The translations under genes were made by a program, and so were the position numbers. From NCBI GenBank assembly GCA_026770585.1, contig MU646670.1, forward strand, positions 264,774 through 286,306: a stretch of 21,533 nt of DNA, read 5' to 3'. The notes beneath the pieces are model-generated. The model was not told the DNA's origin. It saw only the letters and a program-made list of their open reading frames with translations, and did not search any database. Each line of letters opens with the position of its first letter. The stretch's first letter is position 1. Shown one piece after another: positions 16,501 through 21,377 of the stretch. The DNA is from Baffinella frigidus (Eukaryota > Cryptophyceae > Cryptomonadales > Baffinellaceae).

Positions 16501-19500
16501 GTGCTCTTGCCGCTGCCCGTCACCCCCAGCACCACGACCTGCCGCTTGTTCGCAGCCCCCTCCCCTGTATCCCCGGCCGAGGAGGGCGGCAGGGGAGGAT
16601 AGAGGGAGGGAGGGACAGAGAGAGAGAGGGAGAGAGGGCGGTAGGGGGAGGGGCCCCGCGCAACGTACGCGAGGATCTTCTTCGCGCTGCGCAGAATGTC
16701 GCCGCCCCCCCCTGCAACCCCCCCTGCAAGGGTGTCTCCCGCGCACACCTCCACGTCCACGGCAGAACCGAGGGATGCCGTAGCGCTGACCAGAATGCCC
16801 TCACTCTGAGAGGTAGGGCGCCCGTGAGCGTCAGGGTGACGCGCGAAGCCTCCCGCCGAGGACGCACCACCAAACGACGTTTGGTCCAAACTGCAACCGG
16901 TTGCAATCGTCCAGGCAGAGGATGAGGCTGCCTGGTCTCGAGCGACGCCGCCCCCGAACCCATGAAAGTCCGACGGTGGGAAAAACTCCCCTGCACTTCC
17001 GCCGCCCAGGGTTTGCCGTGCGCTCCCATCGCCGAGGTCTAGCCAGGATTTGCCGAGACCGACTTCCGCCAGCGACGATGGAACGCCCACGTCTCCCATC
17101 CCCTCGACCGCCTCTGCATCGCCTCCAGCAGCCCCCGATCCGCTCGCGCCCCCATCGTCGCCAGCGCCGACAGCACGTTCGCGACGTCCTGCGGGTTGAA
17201 CTCCCCCACCGTCGCCGTCGCCCTGCTCCGACCCGACCGCCGCCACCTCCCGCACCCCCGCCCTTTGCTCGTGTTCAACCGTGCGCTGCCCGGCCTCCTC
17301 TTTGTTCGCAGGCCTTGTGATCTTCCCCCAGCCCGCCTGCAACCTGGTTTAGGGTTTAGGGTTTAGGGTTTAGGGTTTAGGGTTTAGGGTTCTGGGTTCT
17401 GGGTTTAGGGTTTAGGGTTTAGGGTTTAGGGTTTAGGGTTTAGGGTTTAGGATTTAGGATTTAGGATTTAGGGTTTATGGTTCATGGTTTATGGTTTAGG
17501 GTTTAGAGTTTGGGGTTTAGGGTTTGGGGTTAAGGGGTGAGGGATGAGGGGTGAGGGGTGAGGGGTGAGGGGTGAGGGGTGAGGGTTTAGCGGTTGGGGT
17601 TTAGGGTTGAGCGGTTGGGGGTTAAGGGTTCAGGCTGCAACCTCGCCCGGTTCTCCTCCTTGACAAGCTGCTCCTCACCGGCTGGGGAGTCCTTTGCAAC
17701 AGCAGAGCGTGTACCCCCCCCCTCTCGCGCAACGACGTCATCACCCTCGATGTCCGCAAGCGTCTCGCCACCCACCAACTGCGGCGGGGCGTGCTCGGAG
17801 GAGCTCACTCCGCCCCCTCCCGTCGGAGCGAACAAGGAGCGCCCTCCGCTTCCGCCCGTCGCGCTCGTCGCACTCGTCGCGCTCGTCGCGCTCGTCGCTG
17901 CGAGCAACGGCGCCAAGGAGAACGCAGCACTCGAGGCCGCGGGCGAGCGCAGGCTCGCGGACGAGGCGGGGGAAGGCTGCGGGGGAGTCATCAGGATTTC
18001 CTCGATTTGGTCCGGCCGCCGGAACTGGTCGCGGCGGCCTTGCACGTGCAGCCGCGATGTCGCATCGATCAGCACGTCGATCTGCGCCAGGGAGGAGGAG
18101 AGGTTAGAATCCATCCGGAAAATGCTCGCATGAGCGGCCGACACGGGGCACAGTAATGGCACAATGAGTAGCATGTGCGACACTGGCGCTGACTGTTTGG
18201 CAATAAATTATCAATCTCTCTGCGCCAGGGACTCAGATGAGTTGGAGACGACGCCCAGCTAATCTTCGAATCAGACAGGGCGCGAGGTCCGTGCAGGGCG
18301 GGACTCGTGTTCTCGATGCTTTCGTCGCTCAGGCTGCGCACGTGTGCAGGCAGCGGTCGAGTACAACGAGGGCGCTCTCCAGCAACCAATCACCCACCAT
18401 CCTCCTACACAACCCCAAAACGCATGTGCCCCCGCCTCACCTCGCTGGAGAAAGCTCGCTCGCCGTGCCCGAGCTGTGCGGGCGCATCCTCCTGACCCCG
18501 AGCAGCACACGCCTCTCCTCCCCGATGAGCTTCAGCCGCCCCTCCTTCTCCTCGCCAGCGAGCGGCGCCTGGCGTTGCCTCCGAGGACCGAGGTTGCAGA
18601 CCCGCAGACGGAGCCCCTGCGAGGGAGAGAGAGGGAGAGCGAGGAGAGGAGAGGAGAGAGGGAGGGACAGCGGTGGCGCTCTCCTCCTCGAACTTCTCCG
18701 CGGCTCTCTCGCGCGTGGGGATTTCGCGCTCCGCACGCGCGAGCCTCCGTGCGTTCTCGCTCTCCTCGAGCAGCGCTGATGAAGGGTTTAGGGTTTAGGG
18801 TTTAGGGTTCAGGGTTTACGGTTCAGGGTTTAGGGTTTAGGGTTTGGGGTTTAGGGTTCAGGGTTTAGGGTTCAGGGTTTAGGGTTTAGGGTTTAGGGTT
18901 TAGGGTTAAGGGTTTAGGGTTTGTGTTTAGGGTTTGGGTTTAGGGTTTAGGATTTAGGGTTTAGGGTTTAGGGTTTAGGGTTACGCGCGCTCTCCTCCCC
19001 GACTCGCCCCTCGTTCTCCTCGAGCGTGAGCAGCACTCCTGATGTTGGCGCAGGAGGAGAACTCTCCTCCTGCGCCAACACCAGCTGCCGCGCGTTATCC
19101 GCCACCTCCTCCCTCCTCACGCCCCCCCCCACTTCCCACAGCGTCACAACCTCTACAACCTCACGCAGCGTCGCGTTCTCCGCCTCGGCAGCCCCCAGCC
19201 TCGAGTCCCCCTCCTCCGCCAGCCGCACGTTATCCACCTCCTGGTGCCTCCTCACGCCCCCCTCCACTTCCAGCAGCGTCGCGTTATGGGCAACGCCGCC
19301 CCCGAACCCCCCTGGGGCCTCGGCAGCCCCCAGCCGCATAGCGTTCCCCTCCTCCGCCAGCGCGAGCCGCCGCGCGTTCTTCTCATCGACCAGCGTGATC
19401 TCTCGCGCCTTCTGCGCCGCCTCGTCCGAACACTTGGCCCGCGAGTTCTCCTCCGCGGCGGCCTGGAACCTGGGTTAGGGGTTAGGGGTTCGGGTTTGGG

Positions 19501-21374
19501 GGTTAGGGCGTGGGGTTTAGGGTGTAGGGTTTAGGGTGTGGGGTTTAGGGTGCAGGATGCAGGGTGTAGGGTTTGGGGTTTAGGGTTATAGGGTGTATAG
19601 GGTGTGCAGGGTGTATAGGGTGTAAAGGGTGTGTAGGGTGGTGTGTAGGGTGTATAGGGTGTAAAGGGTGTATAGGGTGTATAGGGTGTATAGGGTGAAT
19701 AGGGGTGTATAGGGTGTATAGGGTGTATAGGGTGTATAGGGTGTATAGGGTGTATAGGGTGTTTAGGGCGGGTGTATAGGGTGTATAGGGTGTATAGGGT
19801 GTATAGGGTGTGTAGAGTGTGTAGGGTTGATAGGGTGTATAGGGTGTATAGGGTGTATTGGGTGTATAGGGTGTATAGGGTGTATTGGGTTTAGGGTTTA
19901 GGGTTTAGGGTTTAGGGTTTAGGGTTCAGGGGTTGGGGTTTAGGGTTTAGGGTTCAGGGTTCAGGATTCAGGGTTCAGGGTTCAGGGGCTAGAGCTGGGG
20001 TTTTGGGGTGTAGGGTTTAGGGTTCAAGGTTTAGGGGTCATGGCTGGGGTTTGGGGTTAAGGGTGTAGGCTGCAACCTTGCACGGCTCTCCTCCGGGACA
20101 AGCTGCCCCCGCCGCGCGTTCTCATCTCTAGCCTCCAGGAGCCGTCGGTCCTCTCCTGGCACGGCCAGCCCGTCTGCGACCTGGTTTAGGGTTTAGGGTT
20201 GAGGTTTTAGGGTTGAGTGTTTAGGGTTTAGGGTTCAGTTTTTAAGGTTTAGGGTTCAGGAGAGACCTCCAGATCCTGGACTGCCTTCTGCAGCTGCTGT
20301 TCCATTTCGTCGGCGACGCCTTCTATTTCCTCCTCCTGGGTTCAGGGTTTAGGTCTCAAAACATTTCTCCCTGAAATCGGCCAGGTTTTGAACCGCTCTA
20401 TACGGCACCAACTGCGTCAGACCGCGGCGAACTACACCCTGCACCCTACACCCTGCACCCTGCACCCTGCACCCTGCACCCTACACCCTACACTCTACAC
20501 CCTACACCATAGCACACCAGCACACCACACCTTCCAAACCATGGAAAGCGGTGTGCAGGTTTCGTCTTCCTGCGTGCAGCATTTCGACTGTGGTTTGGTC
20601 ATAGCCGCTCAACCATTTTCGCGATGCTTCTCAGTTGGGGAAGGCGCGGGAAGAGAGCCGTCGAAATTCATGTGCGGGGCGACTCAATTCAAACCGTGTT
20701 TTTGCTATATTGGGATGTTTTTTTCTTATATATTAAAGCTATGTCGAAGCTTATACAGCAAAGTAAGAGAGTCACCACCCTTAAGATAGCACAAAAGGCG
20801 GTTTGAATTGAGTCGTCCCGCACACTAAAATTGTCAGTGACACCCAACGCGCATTCCCCATCTGGGTGGATCCTTCAAGGTGGGGCAAGTGCACTCTGCC
20901 AGCCAGAACATTTTACCTTAAGTCAACTGGCTGATCCTCGGCAGTAAGTTGTCAGGGAGCCAGCTCCCAGAGCAGGCATTTGACTTAAGATTCTGGCTGG
21001 TAGGGCAGTTGCCTTGAGGTAAATTGTTCTGGCTGGCAGTGATGTGGAACTTCAACGATCAAAGCGAACAACAGCCCCAACAAACCCAAGTCCGCTAAGC
21101 TGGATGCATGGAGCGGAGGGACTCCTAGCTCTGCCAGAGTCGGGTTGACCGACTATTCTCAAGCTGAGATCCCAGTTTACGGTAAAAAATCGTCAACTTT
21201 GGGGCGAAAAAGAGCCCGGTCCCACTAAATTGGTGAGCCCAAATATACTGAGACAGAGCGAGGGCTCACCGCTGCTTTCTTTTCTTCCTGCACCTCGAGC
21301 AGCGTCTCCTCAAGAAACGTGTTGCCTTCTTCGTATCTCTTCTGCGCGATCTTCAAGCCGTGATCGGCTGCATC
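7464..21374 (-). CDS. Spliced gene: coiled-coil / P-loop GTPase / SecA-type motor protein
   Basis: This is a hand-built model of 13 exons: 21374-21270, 20335-20267, 20180-20077, 19469-18985, 18775-18669, 18616-18441, 18124-17642, 17343-11971, 11789-11688, 10967-10909, 9945-9845, 8563-8469, 7564-7464. All junctions are GT-AG and all twelve phases agree; the sum is 7360 nt. The product carries charged helical exons, a GTPase domain (P-loop, DxPG, TKxG) and a complete set of SecA motor motifs (TGEGKS, DEVD, GMTGT, GRGTDF, GRTCRQDDPGSA). SecA drives proteins through the Sec channel in bacteria and plastids. Here the motor half is kept, while the normal SecA N-terminus is replaced by a GTPase and about 900 helical residues, so a role in classical export is doubtful; ciliates and other protists have SecA-DEAD-like proteins of unknown function. 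The 5' end is outside the window. The 3' end is either the stop at 7458-7456 or further downstream. Confidence 0.75.
7921..8048. mobile_element. MITE family S, full copy
   Basis: It starts TTACAGGGGTACCTCGCTCA, has a run of about 15 C, and ends with the complementary CATGAGCAAGGCACCTCTGT. A further single S end follows at about 8069-8090. It lies in the intron between exons 12 and 13 of the large gene. Confidence 0.8.
8095..8346. mobile_element. Foldback element Q with ~90-bp arms
   Basis: The left arm 8095-8183 and right arm 8250-8346 are almost perfect complements (for example CGAACTTCGAACTAGCGAGA in the left arm). The right arm carries 12 extra bases (CCCCCTAGACGG side). The loop is AT-rich and includes TTACTAATAATTAC, similar to the core of family F. 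Its right side continues into repeat U. Confidence 0.8.
8325..8408 (-). repeat. Dispersed repeat U, copy 3
   Basis: It contains CCCCCTAGACGGTTCTGC, AGGGCGAGGTGTCCGG and AACCCTAAAGGTCATAA. The other two copies, in the same orientation, are at 10343-10590 (split by a foldback element) and 11588-11688. All three lie in introns of the large gene. Confidence 0.65.
8469..8563 (-). CDS. Exon 12 of the GTPase-SecA-like gene
   Basis: The minus strand shows acceptor CCAATTCAG at 8564, 31 codons starting IIFEEDIKPLGASEKRFSAQ and then EKPWDEYLAEC, plus AG at a donor TGCAG|GTGCAC. The start is phase 0, matching the phase-0 end of exon 11, so the join reads DDPGSARKIIFEEDIKPLG. The end is phase 2, matching exon 13. 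In SecA this position follows the arginine-rich last motor motif and leads into the helical scaffold region. Directly upstream on the sense strand is the long C-rich telomere-like array 9235-8577. Confidence 0.7.
8577..9235 (+). repeat. Long telomere-like array, 660 bp, mixed TTTAGGG and TTCAGGG
   Basis: It has about 90 units, dominated by TTTAGGG and TTCAGGG with scattered one-base variants and a few rearrangements near 9000 and 9180. It occupies about half of the intron between exons 11 and 12 and ends 13 bases before the acceptor of exon 12. On the sense strand it is CCCTAAA/CCCTGAA, offering many CTAAAC or CTGAAC words that resemble branch points. Confidence 0.9.
9345..9420 (-). other. 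Open segment inside intron 11, alternative exon candidate
   Basis: The minus strand reads LVRRGAEDLVDILRQKKGLL, then IDSPR, ending at a possible donor CCACG|GTCCTA. The end phase would fit exon 13, but the start phase does not fit the end of exon 11 without a weak acceptor (GCGGAG|GAT), and it would exclude exon 12. The 12-mer CTTGTTCGTGGA or a close variant recurs five times between 9410 and 9825 on this strand. It may be a relic of a duplicated exon. Confidence 0.3.
9620..9780. mobile_element. MITE family M1, copy B
   Basis: It begins CCACACATCGGGCTACGAAG and ends with GAAGTCCGCTGTGTGG, 161 bp, in the same orientation as copy A at 1403-1565; the shared middle includes CCACCTTTCCGTTAC and CCGTAGGGTCCTA. 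It lies in intron 11 of the large gene. Confidence 0.75.
9845..9945 (-). CDS. Exon 11: last SecA motor motif (GRTCRQDDPGSA)
   Basis: The minus strand shows acceptor GTGGGACAG at 9946, two bases, 33 codons starting AHVIITFFPEDDSEEKQILG and then RTCRQDDPGSARK, and donor AAG|GTTATG. It matches the SecA segment '[23 protein letters not shown](A/S)GRQGDPGSS', which includes the arginine finger region of the second nucleotide-binding fold. Two key positions are altered: the glutamine-glycine of RQGDPG is QD, and Cys replaces the small residue before RQ. The join with exon 10 is exact (G plus GA gives Gly, reading SDGGAHV). The GC repeat just before the donor leaves a +1/-2 frame reading QGYEPDLMTALV open downstream, which is an alternative to splicing. 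Confidence 0.88.
10032..10072. repeat. 16-bp inverted repeat around a CACGTG core
   Basis: TGGTCACGTGTCCGCC and its exact complement are separated by 9 bases. It lies in intron 10. It could be a hairpin or the end of a small element; each arm has a CACGTG E-box-like core. Confidence 0.7.
10343..10590 (-). repeat. Dispersed repeat U, copy 2, split by a foldback element
   Basis: The left part 10343-10378 (ACCCCCCTAGACGGTTCTGC) and right part 10515-10590 (AGGGCGAGGTGTCCGGCTAT) are contiguous in copy 1 at 11588-11688 and are separated here by the foldback element at 10381-10504. On the minus strand it ends TTTGCAG|GTACG, an acceptor-like end shared with copy 1. Confidence 0.65.
10381..10504. mobile_element. 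AT-rich foldback element, family F, inserted in repeat U
   Basis: The ends AAACACTTATAATTTATAAA and the complementary TTGTAAGTGTTT are inverted, 124 bp in total. It contains GTGTAGTAATTTTGATTG like the element at 3379-3553. The interrupted repeat U around it shows that it moved in after U. Confidence 0.8.
10909..10967 (-). CDS. Exon 10: SecA motif GRGTDF
   Basis: The minus strand shows acceptor TGACCCGCAG, one base, 19 codons SYGRGTDFVCLSSGLISDG, one base, and donor GGAG|GTGCTC. GRGTD is the signature helicase motif of the second SecA motor domain (SecA: AGRGTDI). The preceding base completes Lys with exon 9 (VTLMTKSYGRGTDF) and the trailing base completes Gly with exon 11. At 59 nt it is one of the shortest exons, and it would be missed without splicing. 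Confidence 0.88.
11007..11162. mobile_element. MITE family M1, copy C (inverted)
   Basis: It reads ATAGCGGACTTCGATGGGAT at the left and ATCCCTTTGTAGCCCGCTGT at the right, in the opposite orientation to copies A and B. It lies in intron 9 of the large gene. Confidence 0.7.
11163..11587. other. Intron 9 remainder, no supported gene
   Basis: Open frames on both strands are short and lack recognisable motifs or codon pattern. It is treated as intron of the large gene between exon 9 and exon 10. Confidence 0.5.
11588..11688 (-). repeat. Dispersed repeat U, copy 1, abutting a splice donor
   Basis: On the minus strand the unit starts at the donor of exon 9 (GTATGTCCCGTTAGGACC) and ends GGTGGTGTGCAG|GTCC, so it begins GT and ends AG. 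Landmarks shared with the other copies are CCATAGCCG, ACACCTCGCCC and CCGTCTAGGGGG. Confidence 0.65.
11688..11789 (-). CDS. Exon 9: start of the second SecA motor domain
   Basis: The minus strand shows acceptor CTGCTCGCAG, one base, 33 codons reading YSPPQLLTDQLENEERKSVV and LKAFRPYTVTLMT, two bases, and donor AA|GTATGT (perfect consensus). The segment ERKSVVLKAF...TVTLMT aligns with SecA 'ER EAEIIAxAGxxGxVTIATN'. Both neighbours join in phase. Confidence 0.87.
11971..17343 (-). CDS. Exon 8: GTPase domain, helical region and first SecA motor half
   Basis: This 5373-nt exon has 1790 complete codons, counted here from TTG at 17342. Residues 1-265 are Gly/Ala/Ser-rich and doubtful. The GTPase domain has P-loop GVTGSGKST at 273-281, DAPGFGDTKG from 351, and TKSG at 431 (G4-like). 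Residues about 500-1330 are mainly charged helix. The SecA DEAD motor follows: PHNTQILG near 1345, TGEGKS (Walker A) at 1368, CYSPYLSARDHQ, DEVD (Walker B) at 1493, and GMTGT at 1681; KKGRAVLIVFADLKRL near 1765 opens the second motor half. About 190 residues separate DEVD from GMTGT, so a protein-clamp-like insertion is present, with YAFDVHSGSIVYTHP inside. The exon ends at CCAAG|GTTTTC; reading on gives unrelated sequence to 11859. Beyond residue 265 the call is firm; the biological role is unknown. Confidence 0.92.
16565..16660 (-). other. Possible extra intron: CT-rich tract before the GTPase domain
   Basis: Residues RPLSLSLSVPPSLYPPLPPS come from a long CT tract that ends GGGATACAG|GG on the minus strand, a strong polypyrimidine-plus-acceptor signal. 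The frame is open through it, so it may be read as low-complexity protein, but a spliced intron is as likely. No upstream donor with the right phase is obvious (GCG|GTACGT-like words near 16655 give other phases). Confidence 0.35.
17108..17203 (-). pseudogene. OPR-like repeat motif in a different frame from exon 8
   Basis: Shifted by one base from the GTPase frame, the minus strand reads EFNPQDVANVLSALATMGAR and ADRGLLEAMQRR. This is the 'FxPQxVANxLWALATMG...LLxAMQRR' pattern of octotricopeptide-like helical repeats, which usually occur in tandem and bind organelle RNA. Only one unit is here; the frame is open from 17341 and stops at 17039. It is either a captured fragment or the true coding frame of a separate exon, in which case the N-terminal 100 residues of exon 8 are a shadow. 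Confidence 0.6.
17346..17634 (+). repeat. Telomere-like array filling intron 7
   Basis: About 40 units: mostly TTTAGGG near 17346-17450, then GGGGTGA variants (17525-17585), then TTGGGG-type units. The array lies between the donor at 17641 and acceptor at 17344 of the large gene. The 9-mer CTGCAACCT flanks it on both sides (17337-17345 and 17635-17643). Confidence 0.9.
17642..18124 (-). CDS. Exon 7 of the GTPase-SecA-like gene
   Basis: The minus strand is open from an acceptor ATGCGAG at 18125, one base, 160 codons, two bases, to donor GCGAG|GTTGCAG. The middle reads IDVLIDATSRLHVQGRRDQF and DQIEEILM, likely helical. Then comes a Ser/Ala/Pro-rich linker with the short repeat ATSATSATSATG (DNA repeat GCGCTCGTC at 17870-17900), then GEEQLVKEENRA. 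A better pyrimidine tract precedes the acceptor at GGCGCAG|ATCGAC (18083), but its phase does not fit exon 6. A start ATG at 18183 would give MSHMLLIVPLLCPVSAAHA, a signal-peptide look-alike, so the gene could also begin here. Confidence 0.5.
18441..18616 (-). CDS. Exon 6 of the GTPase-SecA-like gene
   Basis: The minus strand shows a CT-rich tract then acceptor CCCTCGCAG at 18617, 58 codons starting GLRLRVCNLGPRRQRQAPLA and later GEEKEGRLKLIGEERRVLL, two bases, and donor GCGAG|GTGAGG (strong). An overlapping frame is also open without splicing from exon 5, reading into HMRFGVV and a stop, so the exact structure of exons 5-6 is uncertain. Confidence 0.42.
18669..18775 (-). CDS. Exon 5 of the GTPase-SecA-like gene
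   Basis: The minus strand shows acceptor TTCATCAG at 18776, two bases, 35 codons reading LLEESENARRLARAEREIPT and RERAAEKFEEESATA, then donor GCT|GTCCCT (weak). The EESENARRLARAE heptad-like text matches the repeats of exon 4. Directly upstream on the sense strand is the telomere-like array 18983-18781. Confidence 0.5.
18781..18984 (+). repeat. Telomere-like array filling intron 4
   Basis: About 28 units of TTTAGGG with a few TTCAGGG. It fills the whole intron between exon 4 (donor GCGC|GTAACC at 18984) and exon 5 (acceptor at 18776); apart from the repeat only a handful of bases remain. Confidence 0.92.
18985..19469 (-). CDS. Exon 4: internally repeated coiled-coil segment
   Basis: The minus strand is open for 485 nt from acceptor AACCCAG, one base, 161 codons, one base, to a GT donor. 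It starts FQAAAEENSRAKCSDEAAQK and contains LVDEKNARRLALAEEGNAMR and then RLGAAEA twice, ENATL twice, and (R/D)N(A/V)R. The repeats of about 40-45 residues (NAR-LA-AEE-LGAAEAENATL-EV) are typical of an Ala/Glu-rich coiled coil grown by duplication. No Met is needed, because the frame enters by splicing. There is an 18-bp perfect palindrome at 19043-19080 inside the exon. Confidence 0.65.
19043..19080. repeat. Perfect 18-bp inverted repeat inside exon 4
   Basis: TGTTGGCGCAGGAGGAGA and its exact reverse complement are separated by two bases. In the reading frame it encodes LAQEESSPPAPT. It could be a small inverted duplication or a hairpin in DNA or RNA. Confidence 0.9.
19472..20069 (+). repeat. 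Telomere-like array filling intron 3, with 10-bp TGTATAGGG variant
   Basis: The left part is TTTAGGG/TGTAGGG; the centre (about 19585-19890) is a homogeneous minisatellite of GGGTGTATAG units (about 30); the right part returns to TTTAGGG and TTCAGGG. The whole array lies between the exon 3 donor (20076) and exon 4 acceptor (19470). Confidence 0.92.
20077..20180 (-). CDS. Exon 3 of the GTPase-SecA-like gene
   Basis: The minus strand shows acceptor TAAACCAG at 20181, 34 codons reading VADGLAVPGEDRRLLEARDE and NARRGQLVPEESRA, then AG at donor CAAG|GTTGCAGCC. Its 3' end resembles exon 7 (EE(S/N)RA plus AG|GTTGCAGCC), so the two exon ends share ancestry. Phase 0 at the start fits exon 2; phase 2 at the end fits exon 4 (AG plus G gives Arg). 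Confidence 0.55.
20184..20260 (+). repeat. Telomere-like array filling intron 2
   Basis: About ten degenerate units (TTTAGGG, TTTTAGGG, TTGAGTG). It occupies nearly all of the 86-nt intron between exon 2 (donor GGAG|GTCTCT) and exon 3. Confidence 0.85.
20267..20335 (-). CDS. Exon 2 of the GTPase-SecA-like gene
   Basis: The minus strand shows acceptor GAACCCAG at 20336 and 23 codons starting EEEIEGVADEMEQQLQKAVQ and ending DLE, then donor GGAG|GTCTCT. It is strongly coiled-coil-like. Phase is 0 at both ends, matching its neighbours. Telomere-like words touch it on both sides. Confidence 0.6.
20433..20508 (-). repeat. CACCCTACACCCTGC repeat patch
   Basis: About eleven units of ACACCCT/GCACCCT, the C-rich strand of the TGTAGGG and TGCAGGG variants, with opposite orientation to its neighbours. 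It lies in intron 1. Confidence 0.85.
20671..20824. mobile_element. MITE with 28-bp inverted ends, family G
   Basis: The left end TGTGCGGGGCGACTCAATTC is complementary to the right end GAATTGAGTCGTCCCGCACA; the inside is AT-rich. It is 154 bp long and non-coding. The plus-strand open frame across it is an accident. It lies in intron 1. Confidence 0.8.
20896..21040. mobile_element. MITE with ~30-bp inverted ends, family H
   Basis: The left end CTGCCAGCCAGAACATTTTA and the right end TAAATTGTTCTGGCTGGCAG are complementary with two mismatches. Internal half-copies (GACTTAAGATTCTGGCTGG) suggest the arms were themselves duplicated. It lies in intron 1. Confidence 0.8.
21125..21262. mobile_element. 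MITE family T, full copy abutting a splice donor
   Basis: It begins CTAGCTCTGCCAGAGTCGGG and ends with ACTGAGACAGAG-CGAG. It has the family landmarks AAATCGTCAACTTTGGGGCG and CCCACTAAATTGGTGAGCCC. On the minus strand exon 1 ends GCG|GTGAGC at 21270 and the element starts within a few bases of that donor, the same relation that another T copy has to exon X. Confidence 0.75.
21270..21374 (-). CDS. Exon 1 visible (first in window) of the GTPase-SecA-like gene
   Basis: The minus strand shows acceptor TCAACCAG at 21375, 35 whole codons starting DAADHGLKIAQKRYEEGNTF and then LEETLLEVQEEKKAA, and donor GCG|GTGAGC. Charged and helical, it fits the coiled-coil exons that follow. Phase is 0 at both ends. 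Its acceptor is preceded on the sense strand by the telomere-like array that runs off the window, so more exons are expected upstream. Confidence 0.62.
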
Positions 21375-21377
21375 CTG

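Noticed and set aside
15497-16925. Long Arg/Pro-rich plus-strand frames opposite the GTPase domain
   Set aside because: They overlap a well-supported coding exon and have only composition-driven sequence.
20388-20789. 133-residue plus-strand open frame
   Set aside because: Half is translated telomere-like repeat (TLHPTPCTLHP) and the rest crosses a MITE in the intron of the large gene.
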